32,260 nt of DNA, taken from positions 1 to 32,260 of the forward strand of contig JAICMO010000016.1 in the NCBI GenBank assembly GCA_025929185.1, in the 5' to 3' direction. Positions within the stretch are counted from its first letter, which is position 1. Each line of letters opens with the position of its first letter. The position numbers and the translations under genes are program-made. Under the pieces are notes generated by a model, which saw only the letters and a program-made list of their open reading frames with translations, was not told the DNA's origin and searched no databases. This DNA comes from Pseudolabrys sp. (GTDB lineage Bacteria > Pseudomonadota > Alphaproteobacteria > Rhizobiales > Xanthobacteraceae). Positions 32,100-32,260 of the stretch are shown piece after piece.

Positions 32100-32260
32100 C
32101 TACAGCGCGAAGCTGGTGCCGCAGCCGCAGGTGGCGGTCGCGTTCGGGTTCTTGACCTTGAACGAGGCGCCGATCAGGTCCTCGACGAAATCGATCTCCG
32201 AGCCGGCCATGAAGCCGATCGATACCGGATCGATGAGGACCGTCGCGCCGTCGCGGGCAA
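32100..32260 (-). CDS. erpA: ErpA/IscA-family iron-sulfur cluster insertion protein (5' end outside window)
   Basis: The last 53 residues of an A-type iron-sulfur carrier are present, ending at a TAG (32100-32102). The visible part includes ATVLIDPVSIGFMAGSEIDF, VKNPNATATCGCGTSF and the terminal AL. The CGCG pair near the C-terminus holds two of the three cluster-binding cysteines; the third lies upstream, outside the window. Such proteins receive a cluster and pass it to apo-enzymes in the cytoplasm; IlvD, encoded nearby, is the kind of client they serve. ErpA and IscA cannot be told apart from this fragment; I chose ErpA because that is the A-type protein I associate with xthA-linked loci in this order. 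Confidence 0.85.
   Translation of the reverse strand, partial: ARDGATVLIDPVSIGFMAGSEIDFVEDLIGASFKVKNPNATATCGCGTSFAL

Noticed and set aside
1-32260. CRISPR arrays, insertion sequences, prophage genes, toxin-antitoxin pairs or a defence island.
   Set aside because: No spaced direct repeats, transposase or integrase motifs, phage structural genes or defence families were found; the genes are core metabolism, transport, translation and repair.

Overview
The window looks like a chromosomal segment of a high-G+C alphaproteobacterium of the order Hyphomicrobiales (Rhizobiales), near the Bradyrhizobium/Rhodopseudomonas/Xanthobacteraceae group. This rests on gene content: a PopZ pole-organising protein, an ExoR-like Sel1-repeat protein, the order PIMT-like / TolC / PopZ / ValS, a LivKHMGF-type transporter, and palindromic repeats of the 'GTCATTCCGGGG' and 'CGGGCTTGACCCG' kinds that I know from such genomes. 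The assignment is inference; no rRNA or marker alignment was possible. There is no phage, insertion sequence, CRISPR array or plasmid module. Most of the segment is ordinary core and metabolic DNA, and the unusual signals are mostly small.

Layout. 1-3911 (minus strand): an operon-like sulfur/cysteine run in the order cysteine synthase, AlaX-type tRNA editing protein, 3-mercaptopyruvate sulfurtransferase, SDR oxidoreductase and an ETHE1-like persulfide dioxygenase cut by the window edge. An AT-rich palindrome lies in front of the last gene. 4161-5399: a membrane-bound diguanylate cyclase. 5584-12998 (plus): a branched-chain-amino-acid-type ABC importer (binding protein, two permeases, two ATPases) followed by a MetE-C-like protein and an M24 (Xaa-Pro peptidase/creatinase) hydrolase, probably an uptake-and-degradation unit for an unknown compound. 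A strong terminator separates the binding protein from the permeases. 13004-14582 (minus): the tail of a dead medium-chain dehydrogenase and a pncB gene broken by a frameshift in a CG repeat. 14635-15015 (minus): tRNA-Asn and tRNA-Cys with a hairpin-rich spacer.

15148-18196 (plus): PIMT-like methyltransferase, TolC, PopZ. 18199-19401 (minus): an MFS transporter. 19459-22296 (plus): valyl-tRNA synthetase, which carries a complete 98-nt palindromic repeat read in frame as about 33 extra residues; this is the most interesting thing in the window. Then come an NAD-binding epimerase-like protein (plus), a 3-methyladenine DNA glycosylase (minus), ilvD overlapping an ExoR-like gene (plus), exonuclease III (minus), an RND multidrug pump (adaptor plus permease, plus), a second type of palindromic repeat, and the 3' end of an ErpA/IscA-type iron-sulfur protein (minus).

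Working together: the first block plausibly makes cysteine and handles sulfane sulfur. The Liv block imports a small organic solute that the MetE-like and M24 proteins may process. TolC could serve as the outer-membrane channel for the RND pump encoded 11 kb away, which has no outer-membrane gene of its own. ilvD and valS both bear on valine (synthesis and tRNA charging), but they are not adjacent.
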